The notes under the pieces are model-generated. The model was not told the origin of the DNA and did no database searches. It saw only the letters and a list, made by a program, of their open reading frames with translations. Below are positions 1 through 9,086 of a stretch of 64,000 nucleotides of DNA, piece after piece. Source of the stretch: Microbacterium sp. BR1 (lineage in GTDB: Bacteria; Actinomycetota; Actinomycetes; Actinomycetales; Microbacteriaceae); assembly GCF_002812725.1 (NCBI RefSeq), contig NZ_NMUN01000003.1, forward strand, positions 248,001-312,000. The letters run 5' to 3'. A program made the position numbers and the translations under genes. Numbering within the stretch: position 1 is the first letter of the stretch; the number at the start of each line of letters is the position of its first letter.

Positions 1-987
1 GACGCCGCCGCGATCGCGCCCGACATCGTGCGAGTTCATCGCCTCGACGAGACGGATGTAGCTGTTCGCGTCGAAGCGGCGGGTGAACCTGTTGCCGTGG
101 AAGTCGAGATACGACTCCACGGCGAATCGTCCGCCGTGTCCGAGGGGGCTCACGCCCGACTGCCACGAACGCTGGAACCGCTGGTTGAGCTCGGTGGGGC
201 TGCGGTAGTTGAGCAGGGCCATCCGTCGCGCGAGGGCAAGACCGAGGTGCGGTCCATCGCCGTCGCCCGCGTCGTAGTACTCGCCGCGCTGGAACCGCGG
301 GTCGATCGCGATCGCGTCGAGCTGAACCGAGTTCAGCGCGATCTGATCGGCGGTGTTGATCGGGGGAGCGGCGATGATCGCCGCGCGTGCGACCCGGTGC
401 GGATGCCCCGCCGCCCACTCGAGGGCGTGCATGCCGCCCATCGAGCCGCCGACGACTCCCGCCCAGATCGCGATGCCGAGTTCGTCGGCGAGTTGCGCCT
501 GGGCGGCGACCTGGTCGCGGATCGTGACGTAGGGGAAGCGTGAGGCCCACTCGTAGCCGTCTGGCGCGATGCTCGCGGGTCCGGTCGACCCCTGGCATCC
601 GCCGAGCATGTTGGGTGCGACGACGAACCAGCGGTCGGTGTCGATCGCGGCGCCCGGGCCCACGATGTCGGACCACCAGCCGTCGGTCGGATGTCCCTGG
701 CCCGCCGGTCCGCGAACGTGACTGTCGCCCGTGAGGGCGTGCAGGATCAGGACCGCGTTGTCGCGCGCGGCGTTCAACTCGCCCCACGTCTCGAACGCCA
801 GGCGGAAGCTCGGCAGCTCGGCGCCGCCCTCGGTGCGGAAGGGCCCGAACGCGGCGAAACGCCGGTCACCGATCGGATCTCCGTCGCGCCAGGCGCCGGT
901 CGCGGGAGGGCGACCCAGCAGCATCCGAGCATCCGCCTCCGTCACCGGCATCGCCGGATAGGTGTCCTCAGAGCTCTGCCAGTCCAT
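1..987 (-). CDS. metX: Homoserine O-acetyltransferase, C-terminus beyond window
   Basis: Transfers acetyl from acetyl-CoA to homoserine, the first committed step of methionine synthesis by the direct sulfhydrylation route. The visible 329 residues show the alpha/beta-hydrolase acyltransferase fold, with a conserved NMLGGCQGSTGP stretch and the nucleophile elbow GGSMGG (Ser about residue 182). The catalytic Asp/His in the C-terminal part lie off the left edge. The start is the ATG at 987; an ATG eight bases upstream is out of frame. It lies downstream of metY on the same strand, separated by 303 bases with inverted and direct repeats, so the two probably serve one pathway. Identification is secure; the gene is partial only because of the window edge. 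Confidence 0.95.
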   Translation of the reverse strand, partial: MDWQSSEDTYPAMPVTEADARMLLGRPPATGAWRDGDPIGDRRFAAFGPFRTEGGAELPSFRLAFETWGELNAARDNAVLILHALTGDSHVRGPAGQGHPTDGWWSDIVGPGAAIDTDRWFVVAPNMLGGCQGSTGPASIAPDGYEWASRFPYVTIRDQVAAQAQLADELGIAIWAGVVGGSMGGMHALEWAAGHPHRVARAAIIAAPPINTADQIALNSVQLDAIAIDPRFQRGEYYDAGDGDGPHLGLALARRMALLNYRSPTELNQRFQRSWQSGVSPLGHGGRFAVESYLDFHGNRFTRRFDANSYIRLVEAMNSHDVGRDRGGV

Positions 988-1054
988 CTGCCCATTCTTG
1001 CGTGCCCGGCGGGGGCCCGGCCGTCACGTTACGGTCGGACGCGTCGTCGGCGCA

Positions 1055-1120
1055 CCTGGGGCGTCAAGAACCCGTTGGGGCGCGGTCTGCCGCGCCCCAA
1101 CGAGAATTCGACGCCCCAAG
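1055..1120. repeat. Long imperfect palindrome between metX and metY
   Basis: Two 31-base arms (1055-1085 and 1090-1120) flank a 4-base loop. 25 of 31 positions pair and the inner 13 bp are perfect (CGTTGGGGCGCGG with its complement). It lies in the 303-base metY-metX gap and could act as a terminator, attenuator or RNA-stabilising hairpin. There is no T-run after it. Confidence 0.7.
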
Positions 1121-1165
1121 TTGAGCTGGGCGGGCGCGGGAGCGAACACGGATACTCCACCCGGT

Positions 1166-1250
1166 CCCACGGGGATGCGCGGGCCCGTACCCCACGAGGA
1201 TGCCCCGGCCGGTCCGTACGAGGATGCCCCGGCCCGTACCCACGAGGGGT
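1166..1250. repeat. Degenerate direct repeats in the metY-metX gap
   Basis: About three imperfect copies of a unit containing CGAGGATGCCCCGGCC and CCGTAC follow one another here, with spacing of roughly 24-28 bases. No gene is visible in 988-1290; the palindrome at 1055-1120 and these repeats are all I see there. Confidence 0.5.
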
Positions 1251-1290
1251 CAGGGACCGGGGCATCCGTCCGATCAGGTGGTGCGAAGCG

Positions 1291-2613
1291 TTACGCGCGC
1301 GCGGCCTCCGAGACCTTGCGGGCCGCCGCGAGTGCCTGCTCGAGGTCGGCCTTGAGGTCGTCGATGTTCTCGATGCCGACCGACAGGCGCACGAGTCCGG
1401 GCGTGACGCCAGAGGTGAGCTGCTGCTCGGGCGTCAGCTGCGAGTGCGTCGTCGACGCCGGGTGGATGACGAGCGAACGCACGTCGCCGATGTTCGCCAG
1501 GTGGCTGAACAATTCGAGGGAGTTCACGAACTCGCGACCCGCCTCGACACCGCCCTTGAGCTCGAACGAGAGCACGGCACCGACACCCTTGGGGGCATAC
1601 GTGTTCGCCGCGGTGTACCAGGGCGAGGACGGCAGACCCGAGTAGTTGACCGTCGCGACATCCTCGTGGTCTTCGAGCCACTCGGCGATCTCCTGTGCGT
1701 TCTGCACGTGACGCTCGATGCGCAGCGACAGGGTCTCGATGCCCTGGATCAGCAGCCACGCGCTCTGCGGGGCGATGGATGCGCCGAGGTCGCGCAGGAG
1801 CGTGACGCGGGCCTTGATGACGTAGGCGAGCGCGTCGCCGACCGCCGTGGTGTAGCTGGCGCCGTGGTACGACGGGTCGGGCTCGGTCAGGCCGGGGAAC
1901 TTCTCGACGTTCTGCGACCACGCGAACTTGCCGCCGTCGACGATGATGCCGCCGATCGTCGTGCCGTGGCCCCCGAGGAACTTGGTGGCCGAGTGGACGA
2001 CGATGTCGGCGCCGTGCTCGAGCGGGCGGATCAGGTAGGGCGTCGCGATCGTGTTGTCGACGATGAGCGGCAAGCCGTTCTCGTGCGCGACGCCCGCGAC
2101 CTTCGCGATGTCGAGGATGTTGATCTTCGGGTTGCCGATCGTCTCACCGAAGAACAGCTTCGTGTTCGGGCGGACCGCGGCGCGCCACTCGTCGGCGTCG
2201 TCCTGGTTCTCGACGAACGTCGTCTCGATGCCCAGCTTGGCGAGCGTATACTTGAACAGGTTGTACGTGCCGCCGTAGATCGACGAGGACGACACGATGT
2301 GGTCCCCGGACTGCGCGATGTTGAGGACCGCGTAGGTCTCGGCGGCCTGGCCGCTCGCGACGAGGAGGGCACCGGTGCCGCCCTCGAGCGCGGCGAGGCG
2401 CTGCTCGACGACATCCTGCGTCGGGTTCATGATGCGCGTGTAGATGTTGCCGAACTCGGCCAGCGAGAAGAGGTTCGCGGCGTGGTCGGTGTTGTCGAAG
2501 ACGTACGACGTCGTCTGGTAGATCGGCGTCGCGCGTGCCTTGGTGGTCGGGTCGGGCTGCGCGCCCGAGTGGACCTGCTTGGTTTCGAAGCGCCAGTTCT
2601 CCGGTGCGGACAT
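1291..2613 (-). CDS. metY: O-acetylhomoserine sulfhydrylase (aminocarboxypropyltransferase)
   Basis: A PLP enzyme of the Cys/Met metabolism family that makes homocysteine from O-acetylhomoserine and sulfide. The 440 residues match the usual length. Seen: the family N-terminus ([13 protein letters not shown], then PIYQTTSY), the PLP-lysine motif SATKFLGG, and the C-terminal signature [10 protein letters not shown]...RLSVGIEN. The start ATG at 2613 is preceded by ACAGGAG, a good ribosome binding site. A TAGCCT -10-like box at 2665-2670 (minus) predicts a leader of about 45 bases. Together with metX it forms the direct-sulfhydrylation branch. It could be confused with cystathionine gamma-synthase, but length and motifs favour MetY. 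Confidence 0.95.
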   Translation of the reverse strand: MSAPENWRFETKQVHSGAQPDPTTKARATPIYQTTSYVFDNTDHAANLFSLAEFGNIYTRIMNPTQDVVEQRLAALEGGTGALLVASGQAAETYAVLNIAQSGDHIVSSSSIYGGTYNLFKYTLAKLGIETTFVENQDDADEWRAAVRPNTKLFFGETIGNPKINILDIAKVAGVAHENGLPLIVDNTIATPYLIRPLEHGADIVVHSATKFLGGHGTTIGGIIVDGGKFAWSQNVEKFPGLTEPDPSYHGASYTTAVGDALAYVIKARVTLLRDLGASIAPQSAWLLIQGIETLSLRIERHVQNAQEIAEWLEDHEDVATVNYSGLPSSPWYTAANTYAPKGVGAVLSFELKGGVEAGREFVNSLELFSHLANIGDVRSLVIHPASTTHSQLTPEQQLTSGVTPGLVRLSVGIENIDDLKADLEQALAAARKVSEAARA

Positions 2614-2664
2614 GGTGGATACTCCTGTGGTTCGTGGGCCGCGGCGGGTGTCGCGTCTGTAGCG

Positions 2665-2670
2665 AGGCTA
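2665..2670 (-). promoter_or_regulatory. Candidate -10 box of metY
   Basis: TAGCCT on the minus strand, about 50 bases upstream of the metY ATG. No convincing -35 element is seen. Confidence 0.35.
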
Positions 2671-2704
2671 CGGATCGACGGATGTCTCGACAACGGTCCG
2701 GAAA

Positions 2705-2716
2705 TGTTACGTAACA
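2705..2716. promoter_or_regulatory. 12-bp perfect palindrome, candidate operator
   Basis: TGTTACGTAACA lies in the divergent gap between metY and the SDR gene, just upstream of the candidate metY -10. It is AT-rich against a very GC-rich background. A dimeric regulator could bind it; the identity of the regulator is unknown. Confidence 0.4.
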
Positions 2717-2760
2717 CAATCGGAGGGCCCTCGGCGTTCGATCACACGGTCGCGGCGGAC

Positions 2761-2766
2761 TAGCGT
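2761..2766 (+). promoter_or_regulatory. -10 box of SDR gene, leaderless spacing
   Basis: TAGCGT with exactly 6 bases before the GTG at 2773, so transcription would begin at or next to the start codon. Confidence 0.5.
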
Positions 2767-2772
2767 GGATCC

Positions 2773-3558
2773 GTGACGAAGAGGCGTGCGGTTGTGACCG
2801 GGGCGAGTTCGGGTATCGGCAGGGCGACCGTCGTGGCCCTGCGTGAGGCGGGATGGGATGTGGTCGGTGTCGCGCGCCGAGCGGATCGTCTTGCGGAACT
2901 CGCGCACGAGACCGGTGCCGAGGTCTTCGCGGCCGATCTGACGAACCAGGCCGATGTCGATGCGCTCGCCGTCTGGCTCGAGAGCACGGGGTCGGTGAAC
3001 GCCCTCGTCCAGATCGCGGGCGGGGCGCGTGGCACGCAGCGCGTGGAGGACGGCGACCCCGCCGACTGGACATGGATGTACGAGGTCAACGTGCTCGCCA
3101 CGCAGCGGATGGTTGCGGCGCTCCTGCCGCTGATGCGCGCGGCGGCGGACGATGACGGCCACGCCGATGCCGTGTTCGTCACGTCGACGGCCGCGCAGGT
3201 CGCCTACCCCGGTGGTGCCGGGTACAACGCGGCCAAGGCGGCGGAGGCGATGCTCGTGCACGCCCTGCGCCTCGAACTCAACGGCGAGCCGATCCGCGTC
3301 GTCGAGGTCGCACCGGGCATGGTGCACACCCCGGAGTTCACCCTCAACAGGCTGGGCGGCGACGCCGCCGCCGCGGATCGCGTCTACGACGGCGTCGATG
3401 CGCCGCTCGTGGCCGAGGACGTCGCGGACGTCATCGTGTACGCGATGAACGCTCCCGCACACGTCAACCTCGACCTCGTGACGATGCGCCCCGTGGCGCA
3501 GTCCGCGCAGTACCTGCTGGCCCGCGGGCCCCTGCGGGTGCGCTCGGACCGCGAATGA
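2773..3558 (+). CDS. SDR family NAD(P)-dependent oxidoreductase
   Basis: A classical short-chain dehydrogenase of 261 residues. Seen: the cofactor motif TGASSGIG (residues 9-16), the active-site Tyr151-x3-Lys155 in YNAAK, and a preceding Ser/Thr-rich strand (VFVTSTAAQ). The sequence resembles the YdfG/serine dehydrogenase-like subgroup of SDRs, but the substrate cannot be read from sequence. The GTG start at 2773 lies 6 bases after TAGCGT, suggesting a leaderless transcript. It is divergent from metY and shares the intergenic palindrome. Confidence 0.9.
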   Translation: MTKRRAVVTGASSGIGRATVVALREAGWDVVGVARRADRLAELAHETGAEVFAADLTNQADVDALAVWLESTGSVNALVQIAGGARGTQRVEDGDPADWTWMYEVNVLATQRMVAALLPLMRAAADDDGHADAVFVTSTAAQVAYPGGAGYNAAKAAEAMLVHALRLELNGEPIRVVEVAPGMVHTPEFTLNRLGGDAAAADRVYDGVDAPLVAEDVADVIVYAMNAPAHVNLDLVTMRPVAQSAQYLLARGPLRVRSDRE

Positions 3559-3624
3559 TCGGACTCCCGCCCGCGATGACCGCAGCAGCACGAACACGGC
3601 GCGAGCCGGGAAGGAACCGTCCGC

Positions 3625-4119
3625 ATGGGTGAATACACGGGCGAGCGCGAGCACCTGACCTGGGACGGTTTCGGCGAAGCGTCGCGCGACCTCGCCCGCA
3701 CGATCGTCGCCGACGGGTTCGTGCCCGAGGTCGTCGTCGCGATCGCGCGCGGAGGTCTGCTGCCCGGCGGCGCGATGGCCTACGCGCTCGGCGTGAAGAA
3801 CTGCGGCGCCCTGAACGTCGAGTTCTACACGGGCATCGGCACCGTGCTGGATGCCCCCGAACTGCTGCCCCCCGAACTCGATATGGAATACCTCGGCGGT
3901 CGCCGCGTTCTGCTCGTCGACGATGTGGCCGACAGCGGACGTACCCTCGCGCTCGCCGTGCGCCTGTTGAAGGATCGCGGGGCGGACGTGCGCTCGGCGA
4001 CGATCTACACGAAGCCGGGTTCGATCCAGATGCCCGACTACTCGTGGCGCGAGACGTCGTTGTGGATCGACTTCCCGTGGTCCTGGAAGGGCTCGGTCCT
4101 CGAAGAGGATGGGTTCTGA
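3625..4119 (+). CDS. Phosphoribosyltransferase family protein
   Basis: A type I phosphoribosyltransferase fold of 164 residues. The PRPP-binding signature [13 protein letters not shown] lies around residues 95-108, and an upstream ARGGLLPG loop matches the family. The size and the C-terminal WIDFPW pattern resemble hypoxanthine/xanthine-guanine-type salvage enzymes, so purine base salvage is the likely role; substrate specificity is inferred. The ATG at 3625 follows a purine-rich GGGAAGGAACC stretch at suitable distance. The ung start lies 4 bases after its stop codon, so the two may be co-transcribed. Confidence 0.88.
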   Translation: MGEYTGEREHLTWDGFGEASRDLARTIVADGFVPEVVVAIARGGLLPGGAMAYALGVKNCGALNVEFYTGIGTVLDAPELLPPELDMEYLGGRRVLLVDDVADSGRTLALAVRLLKDRGADVRSATIYTKPGSIQMPDYSWRETSLWIDFPWSWKGSVLEEDGF

Positions 4120-4123
4120 ACCG

Positions 4124-4816
4124 ATGGCTCGTTCGCTCGCGCAACTCGCCGACGACGGCCTGATCGATGCGGGCTGGGCTCGCGCCCTCGAGCCCGTCGG
4201 CCCGGACATCGCCGCTCTCGGTGAGCGCCTGCGTGCCGAGGCGGCGGCCGGTCGCGGCTATCTGCCCGCCGGGGATCGCGTATTGCGCGCGTTCCAGCGC
4301 CCCCTCGAAGACGTCAAGGTGCTGATCGTCGGACAGGACCCGTACCCGACGCCGGGGCATCCGATCGGCCTGTCTTTCGCCGTCGAGCACGCTGTTCGGC
4401 CCGTTCCGCGGAGCCTTCAGAACATCTACAAGGAGCTCGACAGCGATCTGGGCATCCCGCCAGCCCCGCACGGCGACCTGTCTGCGTGGGCCGACCAGGG
4501 GATCATGCTGCTCAACCGGGTGCTGACCGTGACCCCCGGAGCCCCCGGGTCGCACCGCGGGTGGGGGTGGGAGCGGGTCACCGAACGGGCGATCCGCACC
4601 CTCGCCGCGCGTGATCGTCCGCTCGTGGCGATCCTGTGGGGGAGGGACGCCGCGAACCTGCGGCCGCTGCTCGGAACGACGCCGATCATCGAGTCGCCGC
4701 ATCCGTCGCCCCTGTCGGCATCCCGAGGATTCTTCGGGTCGAAGCCGTTCTCGCGGGCCAACGAGATGCTCGAGAAGGCCGGATCGACGGGCGTCGACTG
4801 GCGGCTTCCCGCGTAG
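4124..4816 (+). CDS. ung: Uracil-DNA glycosylase
   Basis: Removes uracil from DNA as the first step of base excision repair. Family 1 UNG motifs are present: GQDPYP (residues 70-75, catalytic Asp72), ILWGRDA, and the C-terminal DNA-binding loop [14 protein letters not shown]. An ATG at 4109 would add five residues and overlap the phosphoribosyltransferase gene; 4124 is preferred because AGAGG directly abuts 4109. At 230 residues it is of normal length. Confidence 0.95.
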   Translation: MARSLAQLADDGLIDAGWARALEPVGPDIAALGERLRAEAAAGRGYLPAGDRVLRAFQRPLEDVKVLIVGQDPYPTPGHPIGLSFAVEHAVRPVPRSLQNIYKELDSDLGIPPAPHGDLSAWADQGIMLLNRVLTVTPGAPGSHRGWGWERVTERAIRTLAARDRPLVAILWGRDAANLRPLLGTTPIIESPHPSPLSASRGFFGSKPFSRANEMLEKAGSTGVDWRLPA

Positions 4817-4819
4817 GCT
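4814..4819 (+). promoter_or_regulatory. -10 box of GNAT gene, leaderless spacing
   Basis: TAGGCT (overlapping the ung stop codon) lies exactly 6 bases before the ATG at 4826. Confidence 0.45.
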
Positions 4820-4825
4820 GGCGTG

Positions 4826-5443
4826 ATGCTGGAGGAGGAATACGACAAGCAGAAGCGGCGTCCTCCTCGTCACCTGCGCAAGCTTCCCGAGCCCGAGCGT
4901 CCGTTCTCGTACGAGATCCGCCCGGCCACCGTCGCGGACATTCCCGACATTCGCGAGATCTACAACTACTACGTCACCAACTCGGTCGTGACGTTCGACG
5001 AGAAGCGGTGGACGCTGCGCCGGTGGCGCGACAAGTTCGACCATCTCGCCAAGCTCGAACTGCCGTTCCTCGTCGCGGTATCGCCGAGCGGGCAGATCCT
5101 CGGGTACGCGCTCGCGCAGCCGTGGGCCGGTAAGTCAGCGTTTCGCTACACGGTCGAGAACTCGATCTACCTCGGTCACGCGGCGGCGGGCAAGGGCCTC
5201 GGCCGGGCGCTGCTCGAGGCGCTGATCGAGGCCTGCGAAGAGAAGGGCATACGCGAGATCGTCGCCGTCATCAGCGACAGGGGCGCGGATGCCTCGATCG
5301 CGCTGCACGAGAAGCTCGGTTTCACCGAGGTCGGACGGATGGGGCGCGTCGGCTTCAAGTTCGACCGGTGGCTCGGCACGGTGTACCTGCAGAAGTCGTT
5401 GTCGCCGAAGAAGAAGCACAAGCGCGGCCTGTTCCGCCGGTGA
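4826..5443 (+). CDS. GNAT family N-acetyltransferase (phosphinothricin acetyltransferase-like)
   Basis: About 205 residues. After a charged N-terminal tail comes a GNAT domain starting at YEIRPATVADIPDIREIYNYYV, typical of the PAT/YncA branch. The acetyl-CoA-binding segment GKGLGRALLEALIEAC and the terminal LGFTEVGRMGRVGFKF complete the fold. The acceptor is unknown; relatives acetylate phosphinothricin, methionine sulfone or similar amino groups. The C-terminus is lysine/arginine-rich. The ATG at 4826 is chosen over a GTG one codon earlier because of the TAGGCT box 6 bases upstream. Confidence 0.88.
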   Translation: MLEEEYDKQKRRPPRHLRKLPEPERPFSYEIRPATVADIPDIREIYNYYVTNSVVTFDEKRWTLRRWRDKFDHLAKLELPFLVAVSPSGQILGYALAQPWAGKSAFRYTVENSIYLGHAAAGKGLGRALLEALIEACEEKGIREIVAVISDRGADASIALHEKLGFTEVGRMGRVGFKFDRWLGTVYLQKSLSPKKKHKRGLFRR

Positions 5444-5478
5444 GCCGCGGCGCTCGGGATCGATCCGAGGACCTGTCA

Positions 5479-5506
5479 CCGCGGGCGCGCCGCTGTCCGC
5501 CCGCGG
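5479..5506. terminator. Hairpin between convergent genes
   Basis: CCGCGGGCG and its exact complement form a 9-bp GC stem with a 10-base loop between the GNAT and potassium channel gene ends. It is a possible bidirectional terminator without a T-run. Confidence 0.45.
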
Positions 5507-5510
5507 CGAC

Positions 5511-6377
5511 TCACGCGTGGTCGCGGGCGAACGACTCGATGAAATCCGCACGCGACTCTCCCCGCGCGCCGAAGTTGTCGCGCAGGCACGCACCGAGGTC
5601 TTCGAGCGCGTCGTCGAGCACCGCGCCTGCCATGGCGAGGTCGGTATGGGGTGACGTGAGCGCCTCGTGCGCGAGCGCGACGGCGACGGGGAGCGCGCGC
5701 CCGAGCGACGTCGGGGCCTCGCCCTCGCGAAAGTAGTAGGACTCGGGGCTCTGGCTGAGGTCGACGCGGACCGCAGCGATCTGTTGGGCGACACCGTGCA
5801 CCAGGGTCGCCGCGGCCGCCGCATCCATCTCGTGCAATCGCTCCGGGTATCCCGCGCGGCCGAGCATCGTGAGGGACAGTGCGGTCGTTCGCCGCCGGCC
5901 GAGAGTGGGGAAGAGCTGCAGCAGCCACGTCGCTGACGCGGTCAGGAGTGCGAATCCGATCACCGCCTGAACGGGGGTGAGGATGCGGATGATCGGCTCG
6001 GTCGGCACGACCTCGCCGAACCCGACGGTCGACAGCGAGACGAGTGAGACATACAGGGCTTCGAAGAAATCGACGTAGCGATCGGGATCGATCCCCTCGT
6101 TGTACAGGAAGCCCTCCGGAACATGCGGAAGATACACGAGGGCCCATCCGACGGCCTGCGCGGCGGCCCACGCGAGCACGACGGCGAGGGTTGCGATCGG
6201 ACCGGACGCGGCCCGCGCCCGCGGGCCCAGACCCGAGGTCAGGCGCCACACCCCGGAGACGATTCCCCGGGTCATCCGTCCGCGCGCGTGCGGATGCAGC
6301 AACGTGAGGAAGATGTCCGTGAGGCCGTAGACGATGATCGCCACGCCCAGCACGGTACTGCCTACGGTCCAGATCAC
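5511..6377 (-). CDS. Two-helix potassium channel family protein
   Basis: 288 residues. An N-terminal membrane helix (about 5-25) is followed by a helix around 60-85, a pore loop with the selectivity-filter sequence STVGFGE (about 117-123) and a second pore helix (about 130-155). The cytoplasmic C-terminal half is rich in Ala and Leu and has no obvious RCK/TrkA-N nucleotide site. It is an ion-channel (Ion_trans_2) protein, K+ selective by filter similarity. The GTG start at 6377 lies 6 bases downstream of TAGCGT (6384-6389, minus), suggesting a leaderless transcript. Confidence 0.88.
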   Translation of the reverse strand: MIWTVGSTVLGVAIIVYGLTDIFLTLLHPHARGRMTRGIVSGVWRLTSGLGPRARAASGPIATLAVVLAWAAAQAVGWALVYLPHVPEGFLYNEGIDPDRYVDFFEALYVSLVSLSTVGFGEVVPTEPIIRILTPVQAVIGFALLTASATWLLQLFPTLGRRRTTALSLTMLGRAGYPERLHEMDAAAAATLVHGVAQQIAAVRVDLSQSPESYYFREGEAPTSLGRALPVAVALAHEALTSPHTDLAMAGAVLDDALEDLGACLRDNFGARGESRADFIESFARDHA

Positions 6378-6383
6378 GAGCCC

Positions 6384-6389
6384 ACGCTA
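6384..6389 (-). promoter_or_regulatory. -10 box of potassium channel gene, leaderless spacing
   Basis: TAGCGT on the minus strand, exactly 6 bases before the GTG start at 6377. Confidence 0.5.
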
Positions 6390-6485
6390 CTCGGGCGCGG
6401 CGACCGACGTGATCCGCGATCTCGGTCCATGCTCTGTGCGTTCGCGGAGGGGATCCTTGGGGCGCCCGCTTCGACAGCGGGTCCA

Positions 6486-6514
6486 GCTAGCCGCCCGGCT
6501 CGCTAGCCGCCCGG
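6486..6514. repeat. 13-bp direct repeat over the dppF-like stop codon
   Basis: GCTAGCCGCCCGG occurs at 6486-6498 and 6502-6514. The second copy encodes the end of the ABC ATPase including its stop, so this looks like a local duplication. The rest of 6378-6502 shows only the potassium-channel promoter. Confidence 0.6.
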
Positions 6515-7303
6515 GTTGATCACGGGAATCGAGTCGAGGAGACGGCGGGTGTAGGCCACCTGCGGCTCGAGAAGCACGCGTTCGGTCGGTCCCTCCTCGA
6601 CGATCCGGCCGTCTTTCATCACGACGACCGTGTCGCACACGTTCTGAACGACGCCGATGTCGTGCGACACGAGCAGCAGGGCCATGCCCTGCTCATCCCG
6701 CAGTTTCTTCAGCAGGGCCAGGATCTGCGCGCGCACGGTCACGTCGAGCGCGGACAGCGGCTCGTCGCCCACGAGCAGGCGCGGCCGGTGCACGATCGCC
6801 CGGGCGAGAGCGATGCGCTGCCGCTGGCCGCCCGAGAACTCGTGCGGAAACCGTTCCGCCATCTCGGGGTCGAGGCCGACGAGATCGAGCACCTCGCGAA
6901 CGCGCGCACGGCGGTCGCCCTCGACGCCGAGCGCCCACAGCGGTTCGCCGACGATCCGCCCGACGCTCATGCGCGGGTCGAGCGACGAGTACGGGTCCTG
7001 GAACACGATGCCGGTGCCTCGACGCAGCCAGTGCAGGTCGCGGGCGGATGCCGAGGCATCCACTTCTCTGCCCTCGAACGACACGGTTCCGGATGTCGGG
7101 GCGTCGAGCGCGAGCAGCAGTCGCACGAGCGTCGACTTGCCCGAACCCGATTCGCCGATGATGCCGACGGACTCGCCCGAGCGCACGTCGATGTCGGCGT
7201 CCTCCAGCGCCGTCGTCACCCGGCGCGGCTCGAACAGGGTGCGCCGCGGGAGGATGTGGCGACGGGTCAGGCCCCGTCCGGCGAGGAGTGTCTCGCGGTT
7301 CAT
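6503..7303 (-). CDS. Peptide/nickel-type ABC transporter ATP-binding protein (second ATPase)
   Basis: 266 residues. Walker A is GESGSGKS, the Q-loop is in FQDPYSSLDPRMSVG, the signature is FSGGQRQRIALARA and Walker B is LLVGDEPLSALD, with an H-loop His in LLLVSHD. The SSLDPRM sequence and the C-terminal VAYTRRLLDSIP tail are typical of DppF/OppF proteins. It is the last cistron of a five-gene importer operon; its ATG overlaps the previous stop by 4 bases. It acts at the inner membrane face with the other ATPase to power uptake of the ligand delivered by the lipoprotein at 10030-11541. Confidence 0.93.
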   Translation of the reverse strand: MNRETLLAGRGLTRRHILPRRTLFEPRRVTTALEDADIDVRSGESVGIIGESGSGKSTLVRLLLALDAPTSGTVSFEGREVDASASARDLHWLRRGTGIVFQDPYSSLDPRMSVGRIVGEPLWALGVEGDRRARVREVLDLVGLDPEMAERFPHEFSGGQRQRIALARAIVHRPRLLVGDEPLSALDVTVRAQILALLKKLRDEQGMALLLVSHDIGVVQNVCDTVVVMKDGRIVEEGPTERVLLEPQVAYTRRLLDSIPVINPGG

Positions 7304-8142
7304 GTCGTGCCCCGTTCGCGGGCGTCGTCTCGGCCATCGTCTCGCGCGGCGGCCTCCAGCTGGTCGGCTGAGCGCCACAGCGTCGCGGTGGCGTCGCGCA
7401 GCAGGCCCCGCGTGACGGACGAGCGCGGAGCCGTCAAGAGTTCGCGGACGGGTGCGGACTCGACGACGCGTCCGTGCTCGAGCACGACGCCGTGCGTCGC
7501 GATCTGCGATAGAACGGCCAGGTCGTGGGTGATGAACACCAGAGACATCCCGTCCTCCTCGACGAGGGTGTGCAGGAGGCGCAGGATCTCTGCCTGGATC
7601 GTCACGTCGAGCGCGGTCGTCGGCTCGTCGGCGATCAGGAGCCGCGGACGACAGGCGAGGGCCATCGCTATGGCGACGCGCTGCAACTGGCCGCCCGAGA
7701 GCTGATGCGGGTAGCGCGCCAGCAACTGGACGGGGTCGGGCAGGCTGACGCGTTCGGCCTCGCCGAGTGCGCGCTGCCACGCCTCGCCCTTCGACGCGCG
7801 CTCGTGGATGCGGATCGATTCGGCGATCTGCCGTCCGACCGTGCGGATCGGGTTGAGCGCTGCGCGCGGCTCCTGGAAGACGATGCCGATGTCATCGCCG
7901 CGCAGGGTCGCGAGGTCCCGATCCGGCATCCCGATCAGCTCGCGGCCGTCCCAGATGATGCTCCCGGATGCCTCGGCTCCCTCGGGAAGCAGCCCGAGGA
8001 TTGCGAGGGCGGTCAGCGACTTTCCCGACCCGGACTCGCCGATGAGCCCGAGGCGCGTGCCATCCGCAACGTCGAACGAGACCCCGTCGACGACGCGATT
8101 GCCATCGATCTCGATCACGAGATCGCGCACGACGAGGCTCAC
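7300..8142 (-). CDS. Peptide/nickel-type ABC transporter ATP-binding protein (first ATPase)
   Basis: 280 residues, DppD/OppD-like. Walker A is GESGSGKS, the Q-loop region is FQEPRAALNPIRTVG, the signature is LSGGQLQRVAIAMA and Walker B is LLIADEPTTALD, with a His switch in VFITHD. The GTG start at 8142 overlaps the permease stop (GTGA), and the stop overlaps the next ATG (ATGA), indicating translational coupling. The C-terminal Cys-rich loop seen in some OppD/DppD proteins is not present. Substrate inferred only from family. Confidence 0.93.
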   Translation of the reverse strand: MSLVVRDLVIEIDGNRVVDGVSFDVADGTRLGLIGESGSGKSLTALAILGLLPEGAEASGSIIWDGRELIGMPDRDLATLRGDDIGIVFQEPRAALNPIRTVGRQIAESIRIHERASKGEAWQRALGEAERVSLPDPVQLLARYPHQLSGGQLQRVAIAMALACRPRLLIADEPTTALDVTIQAEILRLLHTLVEEDGMSLVFITHDLAVLSQIATHGVVLEHGRVVESAPVRELLTAPRSSVTRGLLRDATATLWRSADQLEAAARDDGRDDARERGTT

Positions 8143-9086
8143 GAGACGACCTCGGGGATGTGGGTGCGCGCACGGCGGGCCGAGCCGCCCGCACCGCGCA
8201 GCGTCGGGTCCGTCGCTTCGCGGATCGCGTCGCCCAGCAGATTGAGCGCGAGCACCGTGATCGTGATCACGAGACCGGGCCAGAGCACCGAGAGCGGGTA
8301 GACGGTCAGGAATCCCTGCAGGTCGGCCAGCAGGCGACCCCACGAGGGCTCGGTCACCGAGGCCCCGAACCCGAGATACGACAGACCGGCCTCGGCGAGC
8401 ACGGCCACCGCCATCGACCACGACAGCTGCACGATGAAGACGGGCGCGACGTTCGGCAGCAGGTGACGGCCGAGGTTCTGCAGGGGGGTCAGACCCGATG
8501 CCTTGCCCGCGAGCACGAAGTCGCTGCGCAGCACCCGACGCAGCTCGGGTCGCATCACGCGGGCGATGTTGACGCCGAATCCGATGCCGACCGACCACAC
8601 CACGACCCAGAGCGACCCGCCCCAGACGGCCGAGATCATCATCGCGATCAGAAGGACGGGGAAGGCGATCAGGATGTCGACCAGCACGGCGATGGACTCG
8701 CGGACCCAGCGGGCCGTGAGCGCGCCGAGCGCCGCGAGCAGCACGCCGAAGACCGTGGCGACGATGCCCGCGCCGACGGCGACGAACACGGTCGTCCGGG
8801 CGCCGGCCATGATCATGCTGAGCATGTCGCGTCCCGTGTTGTCGGTGCCGAGCAGGTGCGGCCATCCGGGCGGTGCCCAGCGGTCGGTGATCTCGACGCG
8901 CTGGGGATCGAATGGCGTCCAGACGAGCGAAACCGCGGCGGCGAGGACGACGAGCCCCACGACGATCAGTCCGAATCGTCCGGTGGACTGCCGCCACAGG
9001 CGCCCGAGCGCGCTGCCTCGCCGCGGGCGAACCGATGCGGCGCGCGGCCGGGTCGCCGGGTCGTCGTCCATCACGCCGTCGCTCAC
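8139..9086 (-). CDS. Peptide/nickel-type ABC transporter permease (DppC-like)
   Basis: 315 residues. A cytoplasmic N-terminal tail of about 35 residues precedes a first helix (FGLIVVGLVVLAAAVSLVW) and the DppC-type periplasmic entry HLLGTDNTGRDMLS, then five further helices. The EAA coupling motif is seen around EAGLSYLGFGA. It pairs with the permease encoded just upstream. The start overlaps the previous stop by 4 bases. Confidence 0.93.
   Translation of the reverse strand: MSDGVMDDDPATRPRAASVRPRRGSALGRLWRQSTGRFGLIVVGLVVLAAAVSLVWTPFDPQRVEITDRWAPPGWPHLLGTDNTGRDMLSMIMAGARTTVFVAVGAGIVATVFGVLLAALGALTARWVRESIAVLVDILIAFPVLLIAMMISAVWGGSLWVVVWSVGIGFGVNIARVMRPELRRVLRSDFVLAGKASGLTPLQNLGRHLLPNVAPVFIVQLSWSMAVAVLAEAGLSYLGFGASVTEPSWGRLLADLQGFLTVYPLSVLWPGLVITITVLALNLLGDAIREATDPTLRGAGGSARRARTHIPEVVS

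Noticed and set aside
691..2763. Open frame of about 690 codons on the plus strand opposite metX/metY
   Set aside because: Arg- and Gly-rich sequence without domain signatures; antisense to well-supported metY. High-GC genomes yield such shadow frames.
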